A stretch of DNA of 64,000 bases from an uncultured Eubacteriales bacterium (lineage in GTDB: Bacteria > Bacillota > Clostridia > Peptostreptococcales > Anaerovoracaceae), in contig CACWSO010000001.1 in the NCBI GenBank assembly GCA_902763505.1, positions 1 to 64,000 of the forward strand, written 5' to 3'. A program made the position numbers and the translations under genes. The notes under the pieces are model-generated. The model saw only the letters and a program-made list of their open reading frames with translations. It was not told the origin of the DNA and did not search any database. The stretch's first letter is position 1; each line of letters starts with the position of its first letter. This document shows, in pieces, positions 1-7,952 of the stretch.

Positions 1-92
1 ACACCTGTTCCCATACCGAACACAGAAGTTAAGCTCCTTAGCGCTGATGATACTTGGAGGGCGACCTCCTGGGAAAGCAAGACGTTGCCGCT
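1..92 (+). rRNA. rrf: 5S ribosomal RNA, 3' part
   Basis: The first bases match the conserved bacterial 5S rRNA core (CACCTGTTCCCATACCGAAC, then AAGTTAAGCTC and TGGGAAAGCAAGACG). The 5' end lies before the window, so the gene is cut. The 3' end is placed near 92, where the conserved sequence gives way to a T-rich stretch (about 92-115) that probably ends rRNA operon transcription. No 23S or 16S sequence is present. The exact 3' base is an estimate. Confidence 0.93.
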
Positions 93-113
93 TATTTCTT
101 TTTTTGCGTTTTT

Positions 114-142
114 TTGCACTTGATTTGTGATATAATTATTAT
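114..142 (+). promoter_or_regulatory. Probable promoter of the tmk operon
   Basis: TATAAT at 131-136 is preceded by TGA, giving an extended -10 (TGATATAAT, 128-136). TTGCAC at 114-119 is only 11 bases upstream of it. TTGCAC could instead pair with TATTAT at 137-142 at a 17-base spacing. The same arrangement recurs before ackA. It precedes the first gene after the rRNA operon. Confidence 0.5.
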
Positions 143-206
143 GTATTTTTGCGAGAAAACGACGGGCTGTATGCAGAGCTTTTACAGCCGTATGCGAGGG
201 ATATAG

Positions 207-497
207 ATGACATTACTAAAGATATTGTTTTTGCTTTTAATAATCGTTCCATTTGTGCTGTTCCTGCTGTTCATCATCGATAGGGTGATGGATGATATGC
301 CTTCCCGTGAAGAGATGGAGGCGGAGATGACACGCAGCGAGAGACGGCGCGCAGACAGGCGCAGAAGGCGTCCTCCTGCTGAGCAGGCCGCCGTATCCAG
401 AAGAAAGGAAATCAATTACGCCACCAAGCGCAAGAGGCGCAAAGAGAGAAAGCAGCAGAGAAAACAGAGAAATTCACAAACAGACCATCAATCATGA
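207..497 (+). CDS. Small membrane-anchored protein with highly basic tail
   Basis: A 96-residue protein of unknown function. Residues 4-26 form one hydrophobic membrane segment rich in Leu, Ile and Phe. The rest is very polar, with Arg-rich (about 45-56) and Lys/Arg-rich (about 73-87) clusters, so the tail is probably cytoplasmic and could contact nucleic acid or acidic lipids. GAGGG lies just before the ATG. The stop overlaps the tmk start (ATGA), so it is translationally coupled to tmk. I do not recognise a family; composition and coupling are the support for its being real. Confidence 0.6.
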   Translation: MTLLKILFLLLIIVPFVLFLLFIIDRVMDDMPSREEMEAEMTRSERRRADRRRRRPPAEQAAVSRRKEINYATKRKRRKERKQQRKQRNSQTDHQS

Positions 498-1117
498 AAC
501 AAGGATATTTTATTACATTTGAAGGGGGAGACGGCGCAGGCAAGTCCACCCAGATCAACATACTGAAGGAAGAACTGACTGCTGCAGGCTACGACGTTAT
601 CCTGACCAGAGAGCCCGGCGGAACGCAGATCAGTGAGAAGATCAGAGAACTCATCCTGGATCCCGCCAACAGCGAGATGGATGATATGACGGAAGCGTTT
701 CTGTATGCAGCGGCGAGGGCACAGATCGTCAGTGAGCTGATCAAACCGGCTCTGGAGGACGGAAAAATCGTCATATGCGACAGATTCGTCGACTCCAGTA
801 TCGCTTATCAGGGCTTCGGGAGAGGACTCGGTGACGCAATCGGCGTCATCAACACCTATGCGGTCGATGGATGCATGCCGGATATGACCATTTTACTGAG
901 GCTTGATCCTGCAAAAGGAAGCAGCAGAATCGCGGACAGGGAGCATGACCGCATTGAGCAGGCTTCCGATGCATTCCACAGGAAAGTGTACGAAGGGTAT
1001 CTGAAACTTGAGGAGATGTATCCGGACAGAATCGTTGGAATCGATGCCTCAGGAACGATCAATGAGATTGCCGAAGAAATCTCCGGCAGGGTCAAAGAGA
1101 TGATGAACAGGGGTTAA
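494..1117 (+). CDS. tmk: Thymidylate kinase
   Basis: Phosphorylates dTMP to dTDP with ATP, an essential step in dTTP synthesis in the cytoplasm. The 207-residue length is typical. The P-loop FEGGDGAGKST is at residues 9-19, followed by the TREPGGT substrate motif (about 38-44) and DRFVDSSIAYQG (about 96-107). It starts a Bacillus/Clostridium-type block, tmk-holB-ricT-trmN6, and overlaps the upstream small membrane gene by 4 bases. The start at the ATGA overlap places the P-loop at its usual distance from the N terminus. Confidence 0.97.
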   Translation: MKQGYFITFEGGDGAGKSTQINILKEELTAAGYDVILTREPGGTQISEKIRELILDPANSEMDDMTEAFLYAAARAQIVSELIKPALEDGKIVICDRFVDSSIAYQGFGRGLGDAIGVINTYAVDGCMPDMTILLRLDPAKGSSRIADREHDRIEQASDAFHRKVYEGYLKLEEMYPDRIVGIDASGTINEIAEEISGRVKEMMNRG

Positions 1118-1128
1118 CGTTAGGTGCA

Positions 1129-1929
1129 ATGATACTTGATACGGGAAGAGATAATATAAGACTGAAAGACAGACTGGAGAGGCTCGTGCGGGAGAAGAGA
1201 ATCTCCCACGCATACATATTCGAAGGTCCATCTGATATCGATAAGGAAGCTTTTGCACGGGGCTTCATAAAAGGCGTGCTGTGTCCCAAAGGTTTGGGCG
1301 AGAACTGCGGCCAGTGCAATATCTGCAGCAAGATCGATCATGGAAATCATGAGGACATCACCTACTTCAGAAAAGACGGATTGTCCATCAAGGATGCTTC
1401 GGTTCTGGCGCTGCAGGAGAAGATCAAGGTCAAACCCGTGGGAGAGCGCAATGTCATGGTCATAAGCGACTGTGATACGCTTACTGCAAAGGCGCAGAAC
1501 AGTCTTCTGAAGACTCTGGAAGAACCTCCGGGTGATGCGCTCATCATACTGCTTTCAGAGAATATGGAGAATCTGGCGCCGACGATTCTGTCCAGATGCG
1601 TGAAATTCAGAATCGACGCCCAGACAGAGAGTCTTGAGGATGAGAAAGCAGGAAAGATCATTGAAATGGCCATTTCAGGATGCCGCTTTCATGAACTGGC
1701 TCATGAGGCTGGCGATTATCTGAGGGACAGAACAAAAGCATGGATGCTGCTGGATTCCATGGAACGGGTGTACCGGGATATGGCGATTGACGGCAGTGAT
1801 GCGCGCAGATACAAATTCGAAGATATCTGCAGGTATGTAAACAGCATAGAAGAAGCCAGAATCAGGCTGAAACAGAAGATGTCAGCAGAGTACGCCATGA
1901 AGGAACTGCTGCTTGAGATGACAGAATAA
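1129..1929 (+). CDS. holB: DNA polymerase III delta-prime subunit
   Basis: Clamp-loader subunit that helps place the sliding clamp on primed DNA. The 266-residue protein has the zinc-type cysteines of the family (CPKG..NCGQCNIC, about residues 49-64) and the AQNSLLKTLEEPP motif shared by clamp-loader AAA+ proteins (about 121-133). The Walker A lysine-threonine motif is replaced by FEGPSDIDKE, as expected for a delta-prime subunit that does not hydrolyse ATP. It lies 11 bases after tmk and just before ricT, the order also found in Bacillus. It is somewhat short for the family because the C-terminal collar domain is compact. Confidence 0.93.
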   Translation: MILDTGRDNIRLKDRLERLVREKRISHAYIFEGPSDIDKEAFARGFIKGVLCPKGLGENCGQCNICSKIDHGNHEDITYFRKDGLSIKDASVLALQEKIKVKPVGERNVMVISDCDTLTAKAQNSLLKTLEEPPGDALIILLSENMENLAPTILSRCVKFRIDAQTESLEDEKAGKIIEMAISGCRFHELAHEAGDYLRDRTKAWMLLDSMERVYRDMAIDGSDARRYKFEDICRYVNSIEEARIRLKQKMSAEYAMKELLLEMTE

Positions 1930-1951
1930 CAAAGGAATAGAAAGGAACGAA

Positions 1952-2896
1952 ATGACAGACGTTGTAGGCGTTAAATTTAAAGAAGTAGGTAAAATGTACT
2001 ATTTTTCTCCCGGGGAAGAGGAAGTCGTACTCGGGGATGAAGTAATCGTAGAAACGGCAAGAGGCCTGGAGTTCGGAATGATATGCAAAGAGCGCACAAG
2101 CGTCGATGAATCGGAGCTCGTAGCACCGCTCAAAAGCATCATCAGGAAGGCGACAGATGCAGACCGAAAGAAACACGAAGAGAATCTTGCGAAGAAGGAC
2201 GAAGCACTGAGAATCTGCCAGGAAAAGATAGACGCCCATGGGCTGGAGATGAAACTCATCGATGTTGAGTACACCTTTGACAACAGCAAGGTCGTATTCT
2301 ACTTTACAGCAGATGGAAGAGTGGACTTCAGAGAACTCGTCAAGGATCTGGCTTCCGTATTCCGCATGAGAATAGAACTTCGTCAGATCGGCGTAAGAGA
2401 TGAGGCTAAGATGATCGGCGGCGTCGGAAGCTGCGGAAGAGGTCTCTGCTGCAGCACATGGCTCAGAGATTTTGAACCGGTATCCATCAAAATGGCCAAG
2501 GTGCAGAATCTTTCCCTGAACCCTACGAAGATCTCCGGTATCTGCGGCAGACTGATGTGCTGTCTGAAGTATGAGAATGAGATCTATACGGAGCTCAAGA
2601 AGGGCATGCCGAATGTAGGGGAGAGAGTCAGGACTCCTGACGGAACAGGCGTCGTTACAGACGTCAATATCCTTGAAAATCTGGTCAAGACCAGATTGGT
2701 TCTGGAAGAAGCCTCAAAGGAAAACGATAATGAGGAGAAACTGAGTACCGAATTCTATACCTACGGCAAAGAGGAAATCAGGAGATTCAGCAAAAAGAAC
2801 CGCAAAGGCGGAAAAGGCAGAGATAAGAAAGACGACAGCCTGAACGGACTTGATCCGGAGCAGATCAAGGAAATCGAAAAGCTGCTGAAGGACTGA
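1952..2896 (+). CDS. ricT: PSP1-domain protein RicT (YaaT-like)
   Basis: In Bacillus, RicT (YaaT) forms the Ric complex with RicA and RicF, binds iron-sulfur clusters, and influences RNase Y-dependent mRNA processing and the Spo0A phosphorelay. The 314-residue protein shows the family's cysteine sets: GSCGRGLCCSTWL (about residues 155-167) and GICGRLMCCLKYE (about 196-208). The tail is Lys-rich and low in complexity. AAAGGA precedes the ATG. The setting between holB and a trmN6-like gene matches Bacillus holB-yaaT-yabA-yabB with yabA missing. Function is transferred from the family. Confidence 0.92.
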   Translation: MTDVVGVKFKEVGKMYYFSPGEEEVVLGDEVIVETARGLEFGMICKERTSVDESELVAPLKSIIRKATDADRKKHEENLAKKDEALRICQEKIDAHGLEMKLIDVEYTFDNSKVVFYFTADGRVDFRELVKDLASVFRMRIELRQIGVRDEAKMIGGVGSCGRGLCCSTWLRDFEPVSIKMAKVQNLSLNPTKISGICGRLMCCLKYENEIYTELKKGMPNVGERVRTPDGTGVVTDVNILENLVKTRLVLEEASKENDNEEKLSTEFYTYGKEEIRRFSKKNRKGGKGRDKKDDSLNGLDPEQIKEIEKLLKD

Positions 2897-2905
2897 TACT
2901 GACGG

Positions 2906-3649
2906 ATGATGTGTAAGGAAACCATTGAAGACATTGGGTTCGGGGGACTGAAACTCGTGCAGAGTGAAGAAGGATTCCGATTCGGTATTGACGCAGTGCT
3001 GCTTGCTGATTTTGCATCCGGCTTTTGTACAGGTGCGGAGCACGTCGTGGATCTGGGCACAGGAAACGGCGTGATTCCTCTGATTATGAGCCATAAGATG
3101 CCGGGATGCAGCTTCACGGGAATCGATCTTCAGGCTAAGGCAATCGAGCTGGCGCGGAGAAGCTGCACGCTGAATGGACTGGAGGACAGAATCCGGTTTC
3201 TGGAATGCGATGTGGCTGATCTGGCAGGGCAGATGCCTCAGCTGCGGGGCAGTGCGGACGCCGTCGTTTCCAATCCGCCTTATGTCGCCAGAGGCGCCGG
3301 TATCATCAATACAGAAGACAGCAAGTTTCTGTCCAGACAGGAGTCAACGGCAGGGATTGATGAGTTTGCAGCGGCGGCAGGATTCCTGTTGAAGGAAAGA
3401 GGCCATTTCGTTCTGGTTCACAGACCATCCAGACTGGTGGATATCTTTTGCAGCTGCAGGAAATACGCCCTGGAACCGAAGGATATCCAATTCGTTTCAC
3501 CGCGCAGAGATGCCAAACCAAACATCGTACTCGTCCACTGCACCAAAGGCGGGGGACGGGAACTTGACTATCGGGAGCATCTTTTTGTCTACGGTGCAGA
3601 CGGGAATTACAGCCCTGAAATCATGGAAATTTACGAAAAAACTCGTTGA
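2906..3649 (+). CDS. TrmN6/YabB-type adenine-N6 methyltransferase
   Basis: SAM-dependent methyltransferase of the tRNA1(Val) adenine-37 N6 type. The 247-residue Rossmann fold shows the SAM loop VDLGTGNGVIPLI (about residues 48-60) and the catalytic NPPY motif of amino-group methylases (about 120-123). Two ATGs stand side by side at 2906 and 2909 and neither has a strong ribosome site, so the start is uncertain by one codon. It lies 10 bases after ricT. The RNA substrate is inferred from family and neighbourhood, not from sequence. Confidence 0.88.
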   Translation: MMCKETIEDIGFGGLKLVQSEEGFRFGIDAVLLADFASGFCTGAEHVVDLGTGNGVIPLIMSHKMPGCSFTGIDLQAKAIELARRSCTLNGLEDRIRFLECDVADLAGQMPQLRGSADAVVSNPPYVARGAGIINTEDSKFLSRQESTAGIDEFAAAAGFLLKERGHFVLVHRPSRLVDIFCSCRKYALEPKDIQFVSPRRDAKPNIVLVHCTKGGGRELDYREHLFVYGADGNYSPEIMEIYEKTR

Positions 3650-3674
3650 AAATATTTCCAAATTGTGCAATAAT
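3646..3674 (+). promoter_or_regulatory. Probable promoter before 3701 gene and abrB
   Basis: TTGAAA at 3646-3651, a 17-base spacer and AATAAT at 3669-3674, with TG one base before the -10. It overlaps the end of the methyltransferase gene. Confidence 0.5.
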
Positions 3675-3700
3675 ATCATATACGGGAGGCGGGGAAAATT

Positions 3701-4024
3701 ATGAGTGTAACATTAGATCTAAAAACACTGCTTATAGCATTAGTTCTCATTGCACTTATCATTCTGATCATCTATGCAATTCTGGCGGTCAGGAAACTTC
3801 TGGTAACACTGGATCACACGAACAAGGTGCTAGAGGATGTTGAAGTCGTTTCAGCAATTGCTTCAGCACGCAGTCAGGATGTAGACGGCATCATCACGAA
3901 TGTTTCCAGCACCGTTGCTGATCTTTCGGATGCAGTCAAAGGAAATCAGGGCACAATGTCCGCTGTCGCAAGCATCGTTAAGTCTGCGGCGTCCATCAAA
4001 GGCATGATGTCAGACAATAAATAG
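3701..4024 (+). CDS. DUF948-like small membrane protein
   Basis: A 107-residue protein with one N-terminal membrane segment (about residues 8-30, very rich in Leu/Ile/Ala), then an amphipathic helical tail with heptad-like spacing that is low in aromatic residues. This resembles the DUF948 general-stress-type membrane proteins, whose biochemical role is unknown. A GGGAGGCGGGG tract precedes the ATG. It is followed 26 bases later by abrB and probably shares a promoter with it. Confidence 0.75.
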   Translation: MSVTLDLKTLLIALVLIALIILIIYAILAVRKLLVTLDHTNKVLEDVEVVSAIASARSQDVDGIITNVSSTVADLSDAVKGNQGTMSAVASIVKSAASIKGMMSDNK

Positions 4025-4050
4025 GAAATAATACCGAAAGGAGTTTTCAT

Positions 4051-4293
4051 ATGAAGGCAACGGGAATAGTAAGAAAAGTAGATGAGCTCGGAAGAATCGT
4101 ATTACCTATCGAGCTGAGAAGAACACTGAACATCGATATCAGAGATCCATTGGAAATCTATGTTGACGGAGAATCCATCATGCTGAAGAAATATCAGCCG
4201 GCATGCATCTTCTGCGGCAGCTCAGATGGTGTTAAGCAGATTCACGGCAAGAACGTCTGCGCGAAGTGCGTCAAGGAGCTTCAGGAGTTATAG
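4051..4293 (+). CDS. abrB: AbrB-family transition-state regulator with zinc-ribbon tail
   Basis: DNA-binding regulator of the AbrB/SpoVT swapped-hairpin family. Residues 1-50 carry the hallmark pattern KATGIVRKVDELGRIVLP. The 80-residue protein ends in a compact CxxC...CxxC segment (CIFC about 52-55, CAKC about 70-73) that may bind a metal. An ideal AAAGGAG ribosome site precedes the ATG. Targets cannot be read from the window. Confidence 0.92.
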   Translation: MKATGIVRKVDELGRIVLPIELRRTLNIDIRDPLEIYVDGESIMLKKYQPACIFCGSSDGVKQIHGKNVCAKCVKELQEL

Positions 4294-4313
4294 AAGGCAG
4301 AATAATAGAGAAG

Positions 4314-4342
4314 AAAAGGTGCAATTCATTTGCCCTTTTTTT
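4314..4342 (+). terminator. Rho-independent terminator after abrB
   Basis: AAAAGG-TGCAA pairs imperfectly with TTTGC-CCTTTT around a small loop and is followed by a T tract. It lies only 18 bases before the murA start and separates murA from abrB. Confidence 0.65.
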
Positions 4343-4359
4343 ACGTAAGGAGATATGAC

Positions 4360-5631
4360 GTGGCTAAATTAGTAGTAAGAAAAAGCGAGCCTCTTCACGG
4401 CGAAGTCAAAATCAGTGGTTCCAAGAATGCTGTTTTGCCGATTCTGGCAGCAACACTTCTGACAGAGGAGGAATGCATCATCAAAGATGCGCCTGCCCTC
4501 AGGGATGTAGATGTTATGTGCGACCTGCTCAGAAGTCTTGGTGCTGCCGTTGAGAGCAATCTTGAACATAATGAAGTAAAAGTCAGAGCGGAAGGTGAAA
4601 TCAAGTGCGAAGCACCGTTCGAACTGGTCAAGATGATGAGAGCATCCATTCTTGTGCTCGGAGCACTGCTTCTCAGAAGCGGCAGAGCGTTGATTCACCT
4701 GCCAGGCGGATGTGCGATAGGAGAAAGACCAATCGAACTTCATCTGAAGGGCCTGAGAGCTCTTGGTGCGGAGATCGACGAGCAGTCACTCTCCAAGGGA
4801 ATCGTTGATGCGAAGGCAGGAAAGCTCAAAGGCAGCACGATTTACCTCGATTTCCCAAGTGTAGGCGCAACGGAAGTCATCATCATGGCTGCCTCTCTGG
4901 CGGAAGGCACTACGATCCTCGAAAATGCTGCCCAGGAGCCTGAAATCGTCGATCTGGCCAACTATCTCAATAAGATGGGGGCGAGGATCAAGGGCGCAGG
5001 AACTGACACGATTAAGATAGAAGGCGTTGAGAAACTCCACGGTGTTTCCCATCATGTCATCCCTGACAGAATCGAAGCCGGAACATTTATGGTCAGCGCT
5101 GCAATCACAAAGGGACGCATTCTCGTCAAGAACATGCTCCCGGATCACCTCAAGGCCGTTATCGCCAAGCTCAGAGAGTGCGGTGTCGTCATCGAGATGA
5201 CAGATGAAGGCGTCATTGTAGACGGAAGCCGGAACACCATTGTGTCTACAGATATCAAAACACTTCCGTATCCAGGTTTCCCGACAGACATGCAGTCACC
5301 GTTCATGGCTCTGCTGACAGTGGCCAAGGGACCTAGCGTGGTTATGGAGACTGTATTTGAGAACAGATTCATGCATGTTGCAGAGTTCAACCGCATGGGT
5401 GCCAATATAAGAACAGAAGGGAAGTGCGCTATCATACCTGGCGGCAGAACCCTGCAGGGAGCTCCTGTCATTGCGACCGACCTGAGAGCAGGGGCAGCTG
5501 TTGTCCTGACAGGCCTCGTAGCAGAAGGCAAGACAGAAGTTTCCCAAATCTATCACATCGACAGAGGATATGAGCATTTTGTAGACAAACTCAAAGCGTT
5601 GGGAGCAGATATCGAGCGTATCGAGGACTAA
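4360..5631 (+). CDS. murA: UDP-N-acetylglucosamine 1-carboxyvinyltransferase
   Basis: Transfers enolpyruvate from PEP to UDP-GlcNAc, the first committed step of peptidoglycan synthesis. The chosen start is GTG at 4360, because AGGAG at 4348-4352 is ideally placed and the protein then begins MAKLVVRK. An upstream in-frame TTG at 4330 falls in the terminator. The 423 residues match the family. Early KNAVLPILAATLL and the flexible loop PGGCAIGERP, with the catalytic (fosfomycin-target) cysteine, are both present. It is the last gene before a strong terminator. Confidence 0.96.
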   Translation: MAKLVVRKSEPLHGEVKISGSKNAVLPILAATLLTEEECIIKDAPALRDVDVMCDLLRSLGAAVESNLEHNEVKVRAEGEIKCEAPFELVKMMRASILVLGALLLRSGRALIHLPGGCAIGERPIELHLKGLRALGAEIDEQSLSKGIVDAKAGKLKGSTIYLDFPSVGATEVIIMAASLAEGTTILENAAQEPEIVDLANYLNKMGARIKGAGTDTIKIEGVEKLHGVSHHVIPDRIEAGTFMVSAAITKGRILVKNMLPDHLKAVIAKLRECGVVIEMTDEGVIVDGSRNTIVSTDIKTLPYPGFPTDMQSPFMALLTVAKGPSVVMETVFENRFMHVAEFNRMGANIRTEGKCAIIPGGRTLQGAPVIATDLRAGAAVVLTGLVAEGKTEVSQIYHIDRGYEHFVDKLKALGADIERIED

Positions 5632-5663
5632 ATAGCGAATCGAAGACTACATTAAGCAAAATC

Positions 5664-5688
5664 AAAAAGCGGCCATGGGCCGCTTTTT
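5664..5688. terminator. Bidirectional terminator between murA and the lipoprotein gene
   Basis: AAAAAGCGGCC-ATG-GGCCGCTTTTT is an 11-bp perfect stem with A and T tracts on both sides, so it can end transcription from either direction. It lies between the convergent murA and the minus-strand lipoprotein gene. Confidence 0.9.
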
Positions 5689-5713
5689 CTGTATCGTTTA
5701 AGATCTCGTTTTA

Positions 5714-7105
5714 CTACTTCTGAACGGAAGGGTCCAGGAAGTTGATGAGGTTCTCCAGAACCGTCTTTCTGTCACCTTTTTCGAAGGTATAGATGATCAT
5801 ATTCTGTTCCGGCATGTCCTTGGCGATGATATCGTTCTCATACTGTCTGAGGCTCGTTGCGGTTTCGATTTGCCCCTGTAGTGGAACAGCGCTTGTAAAG
5901 AAACTTACGAGATTGCTTTTGGCATCGGAATTCCAGAGACGCCCTGTTTTCTTACATTCATATGTAGTGCTGCAAAGACCGGCAGTCGTTTCGTATTCCA
6001 TCGAGAGACTGTCAAGATAGCTTTCGCCGCGTGCTCTCATGTTTATGACCAGATCCAAATTGCCCTTGGAAGCATTGACAGATTCTATATAGGAAGCAGC
6101 ATAAATCAGACCGGAGTCTTCATCCTGCTGGCATACGCCGGTGTTGAGGGTGTACATGAGGCTGACGAGATTTCCTGCAACATCCTCGCTTAAGACTTTA
6201 TCCGGCATATCCGTCTCTTCCATGGTGTATTCAAACTCAGCTTCCAGTTTTTCGAACTTGTCAGCCATATTTTCATAAGACTTATCAAATCTGGACTTAA
6301 AGCTTTCGATGTGGTTGGAATCCACTACGACGACAGCATCAGCATAATATGGTGTGTAGCCTTTGTTGCTTTTGCTTGTGAAGGAAGCAATGTCAAAGAG
6401 TTTTCCTGAACTTTTGCCGGAAGCCAGGAAGCTGCCGATGGTATTGATTGGATTCGGATAACTGTTGCCTTTGACGAAATCAAAAGGATCCGTATACTCA
6501 GGCATGGACATCTTGATTTCGAATGCCTGCGCATAAGTGGATTCCGTATCTTTGCTGGAATTGTGGAACGTGCTCACTGCTGCAACAGGACCGGAAGTCA
6601 GAATGGTGTTGTTGTTTCCGGTGTTGAGGTTGATGAGGTTATCACACTTGATGAATTCTGCAGGCACCTCGTCAATTCCCACGAACTGACCGCCGGCACG
6701 CTCTGTGATGACGAGGGAAATATCACCATGTTCGACAGGGCCGAGAAGGGCAGTCTGTCCGGTGGCGATCAGATCCTTGTTGGACTGAGTGTTTTCAGTA
6801 TTGAAACTGCAGAGGAGAACGCAGTCAGGCTCACCTTCATAGCCTTTCACAGCGCTGTTCTTCAGCACCATGGAGTGTTCTCCTGCAAAAGCAACATTGA
6901 TGCTGTTTGCCGCAGCCCAGTTGTTCATATAATCGGTAAATGCTGAGAATTCACAGCTTTCTTCTGTAAACACTTCGCTGAACGCATCTTCGTTCGCGCT
7001 GAGAAATTCGCGGAGCTCGCCGCTTCGGTCCACTTCACCGCATCCTGAAAGGGAGAGTGATATTACAAAGATGATAGATATAATAAAAGGAAGTAACCGT
7101 TTCAT
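5714..7105 (-). CDS. Lipoprotein of unknown function
   Basis: A 463-residue exported protein. Starting at the ATG at 7105, which has AGGAGA 8 bases upstream, it begins MKRLLPF and has a classic lipoprotein signal: charged N terminus, hydrophobic core and lipobox LSGC with the cysteine near residue 22. The longer reading frame upstream lacks a ribosome site. The mature part is acidic and mixed alpha/beta, with repeated FESFKSRFDK-like helical segments. I recognise no enzyme motif. It stands alone, convergent with murA and divergent from the acetyltransferase gene. Confidence 0.82.
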   Translation of the reverse strand: MKRLLPFIISIIFVISLSLSGCGEVDRSGELREFLSANEDAFSEVFTEESCEFSAFTDYMNNWAAANSINVAFAGEHSMVLKNSAVKGYEGEPDCVLLCSFNTENTQSNKDLIATGQTALLGPVEHGDISLVITERAGGQFVGIDEVPAEFIKCDNLINLNTGNNNTILTSGPVAAVSTFHNSSKDTESTYAQAFEIKMSMPEYTDPFDFVKGNSYPNPINTIGSFLASGKSSGKLFDIASFTSKSNKGYTPYYADAVVVVDSNHIESFKSRFDKSYENMADKFEKLEAEFEYTMEETDMPDKVLSEDVAGNLVSLMYTLNTGVCQQDEDSGLIYAASYIESVNASKGNLDLVINMRARGESYLDSLSMEYETTAGLCSTTYECKKTGRLWNSDAKSNLVSFFTSAVPLQGQIETATSLRQYENDIIAKDMPEQNMIIYTFEKGDRKTVLENLINFLDPSVQK

Positions 7106-7207
7106 TGTAGATTTCTCCTTGTGCATGCCTGAAACTGTAATTATAATAACATTATACATCACATCTACTTTATTGGTGTTAAAAATACATTAAGGCAGGT
7201 CATAAAA

Positions 7208-7756
7208 ATGAGCACGAGAATAGAAACCGAAAACCTTATCATCCGGGATGTCTGCTTCAGTGATTACGAGCAATTTGCCCAGTGGGAGGTGGATCCGGAT
7301 ATGACAAAGTACTTTTCGCTGGACGCGGACAGGACTTACGAGGATGTGGTCACAGAGGGCTTCGCATTCAAGGAGGATAAGAGCATTCTGGACCTGACAA
7401 TCACACGAAAAGAGGACGGACAGCCCCTTGGAAGGATCATCATCACCAGAATCGATACGCATTCCAAGTCTCTTGATGTCACGAAGATCTATGTCGGCGG
7501 CGACAGAAGGGGATCCGGCATCGGAAGCGAGGCTCTCTTAGGGCTGATGAAGTATCTGTTTGAAGAGCGCGGCCTGCAGAGAGTGACGCTCGATTACTAC
7601 ACAGGTAATACCAGAGCAGCGGATTTATATCGGAAACTGGGATTTGTAGACGAGGGTGTGGCACGAAACGCCACCTGCAAGGATGGAAATTATTATGATC
7701 TGAACCTGATGTCCATCCTTAGAGACGAATATTTTGATAAATACGGACAGGCTTAA
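7208..7756 (+). CDS. GNAT-family N-acetyltransferase (RimJ/RimL-like)
   Basis: A 182-residue acetyl-CoA-dependent acyltransferase. The N terminus (TENLIIRDVCFSDYEQFAQW) is typical of the RimJ/RimL subgroup. The acetyl-CoA pyrophosphate loop is seen as GGDRRGSGIGSEAL (about residues 97-110), followed by GNTRAADLYRKLGF (about 138-151). The substrate, which might be a protein N terminus, small molecule or antibiotic, cannot be told from sequence. It is transcribed divergently from the lipoprotein gene and followed by a terminator. Confidence 0.9.
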   Translation: MSTRIETENLIIRDVCFSDYEQFAQWEVDPDMTKYFSLDADRTYEDVVTEGFAFKEDKSILDLTITRKEDGQPLGRIIITRIDTHSKSLDVTKIYVGGDRRGSGIGSEALLGLMKYLFEERGLQRVTLDYYTGNTRAADLYRKLGFVDEGVARNATCKDGNYYDLNLMSILRDEYFDKYGQA

Positions 7757-7829
7757 GAGTATAGGAAAGAAATACCAGTCCTATGGTATAAAAGGGTTCA
7801 CGCTTCATTGACATAAATATTTATATAGT

Positions 7830-7855
7830 AAACTCCGATTTTTTCGGAGTTTTTG
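7830..7855 (+). terminator. Rho-independent terminator after the GNAT gene
   Basis: AAACTCCGA and TCGGAGTTT form a 9-bp stem around a T-rich loop, with further T residues downstream. Confidence 0.82.
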
Positions 7856-7877
7856 TGTATTTTTGATGAATTTCTTA

Positions 7878-7905
7878 TTGACGGGTAGTCTATTTTGTGT
7901 ATAAT
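7878..7905 (+). promoter_or_regulatory. Promoter of nrdDG
   Basis: TTGACG at 7878-7883, a 16-base spacer and consensus TATAAT at 7900-7905. Transcription should begin near 7912, which excludes an in-frame GTG at 7911 as the nrdD start. No clear NrdR box was seen. Confidence 0.8.
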
Positions 7906-7952
7906 CATTCGTGAACGTCAAAATGACCACAAGATATAGTGAGGAAGTAAAA

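Noticed and set aside
7813-7824. Palindrome ATAAATATTTAT as a possible NrdR box
   Set aside because: It is a simple AT palindrome upstream of the GNAT terminator, far from the nrdD promoter and unlike an NrdR box.
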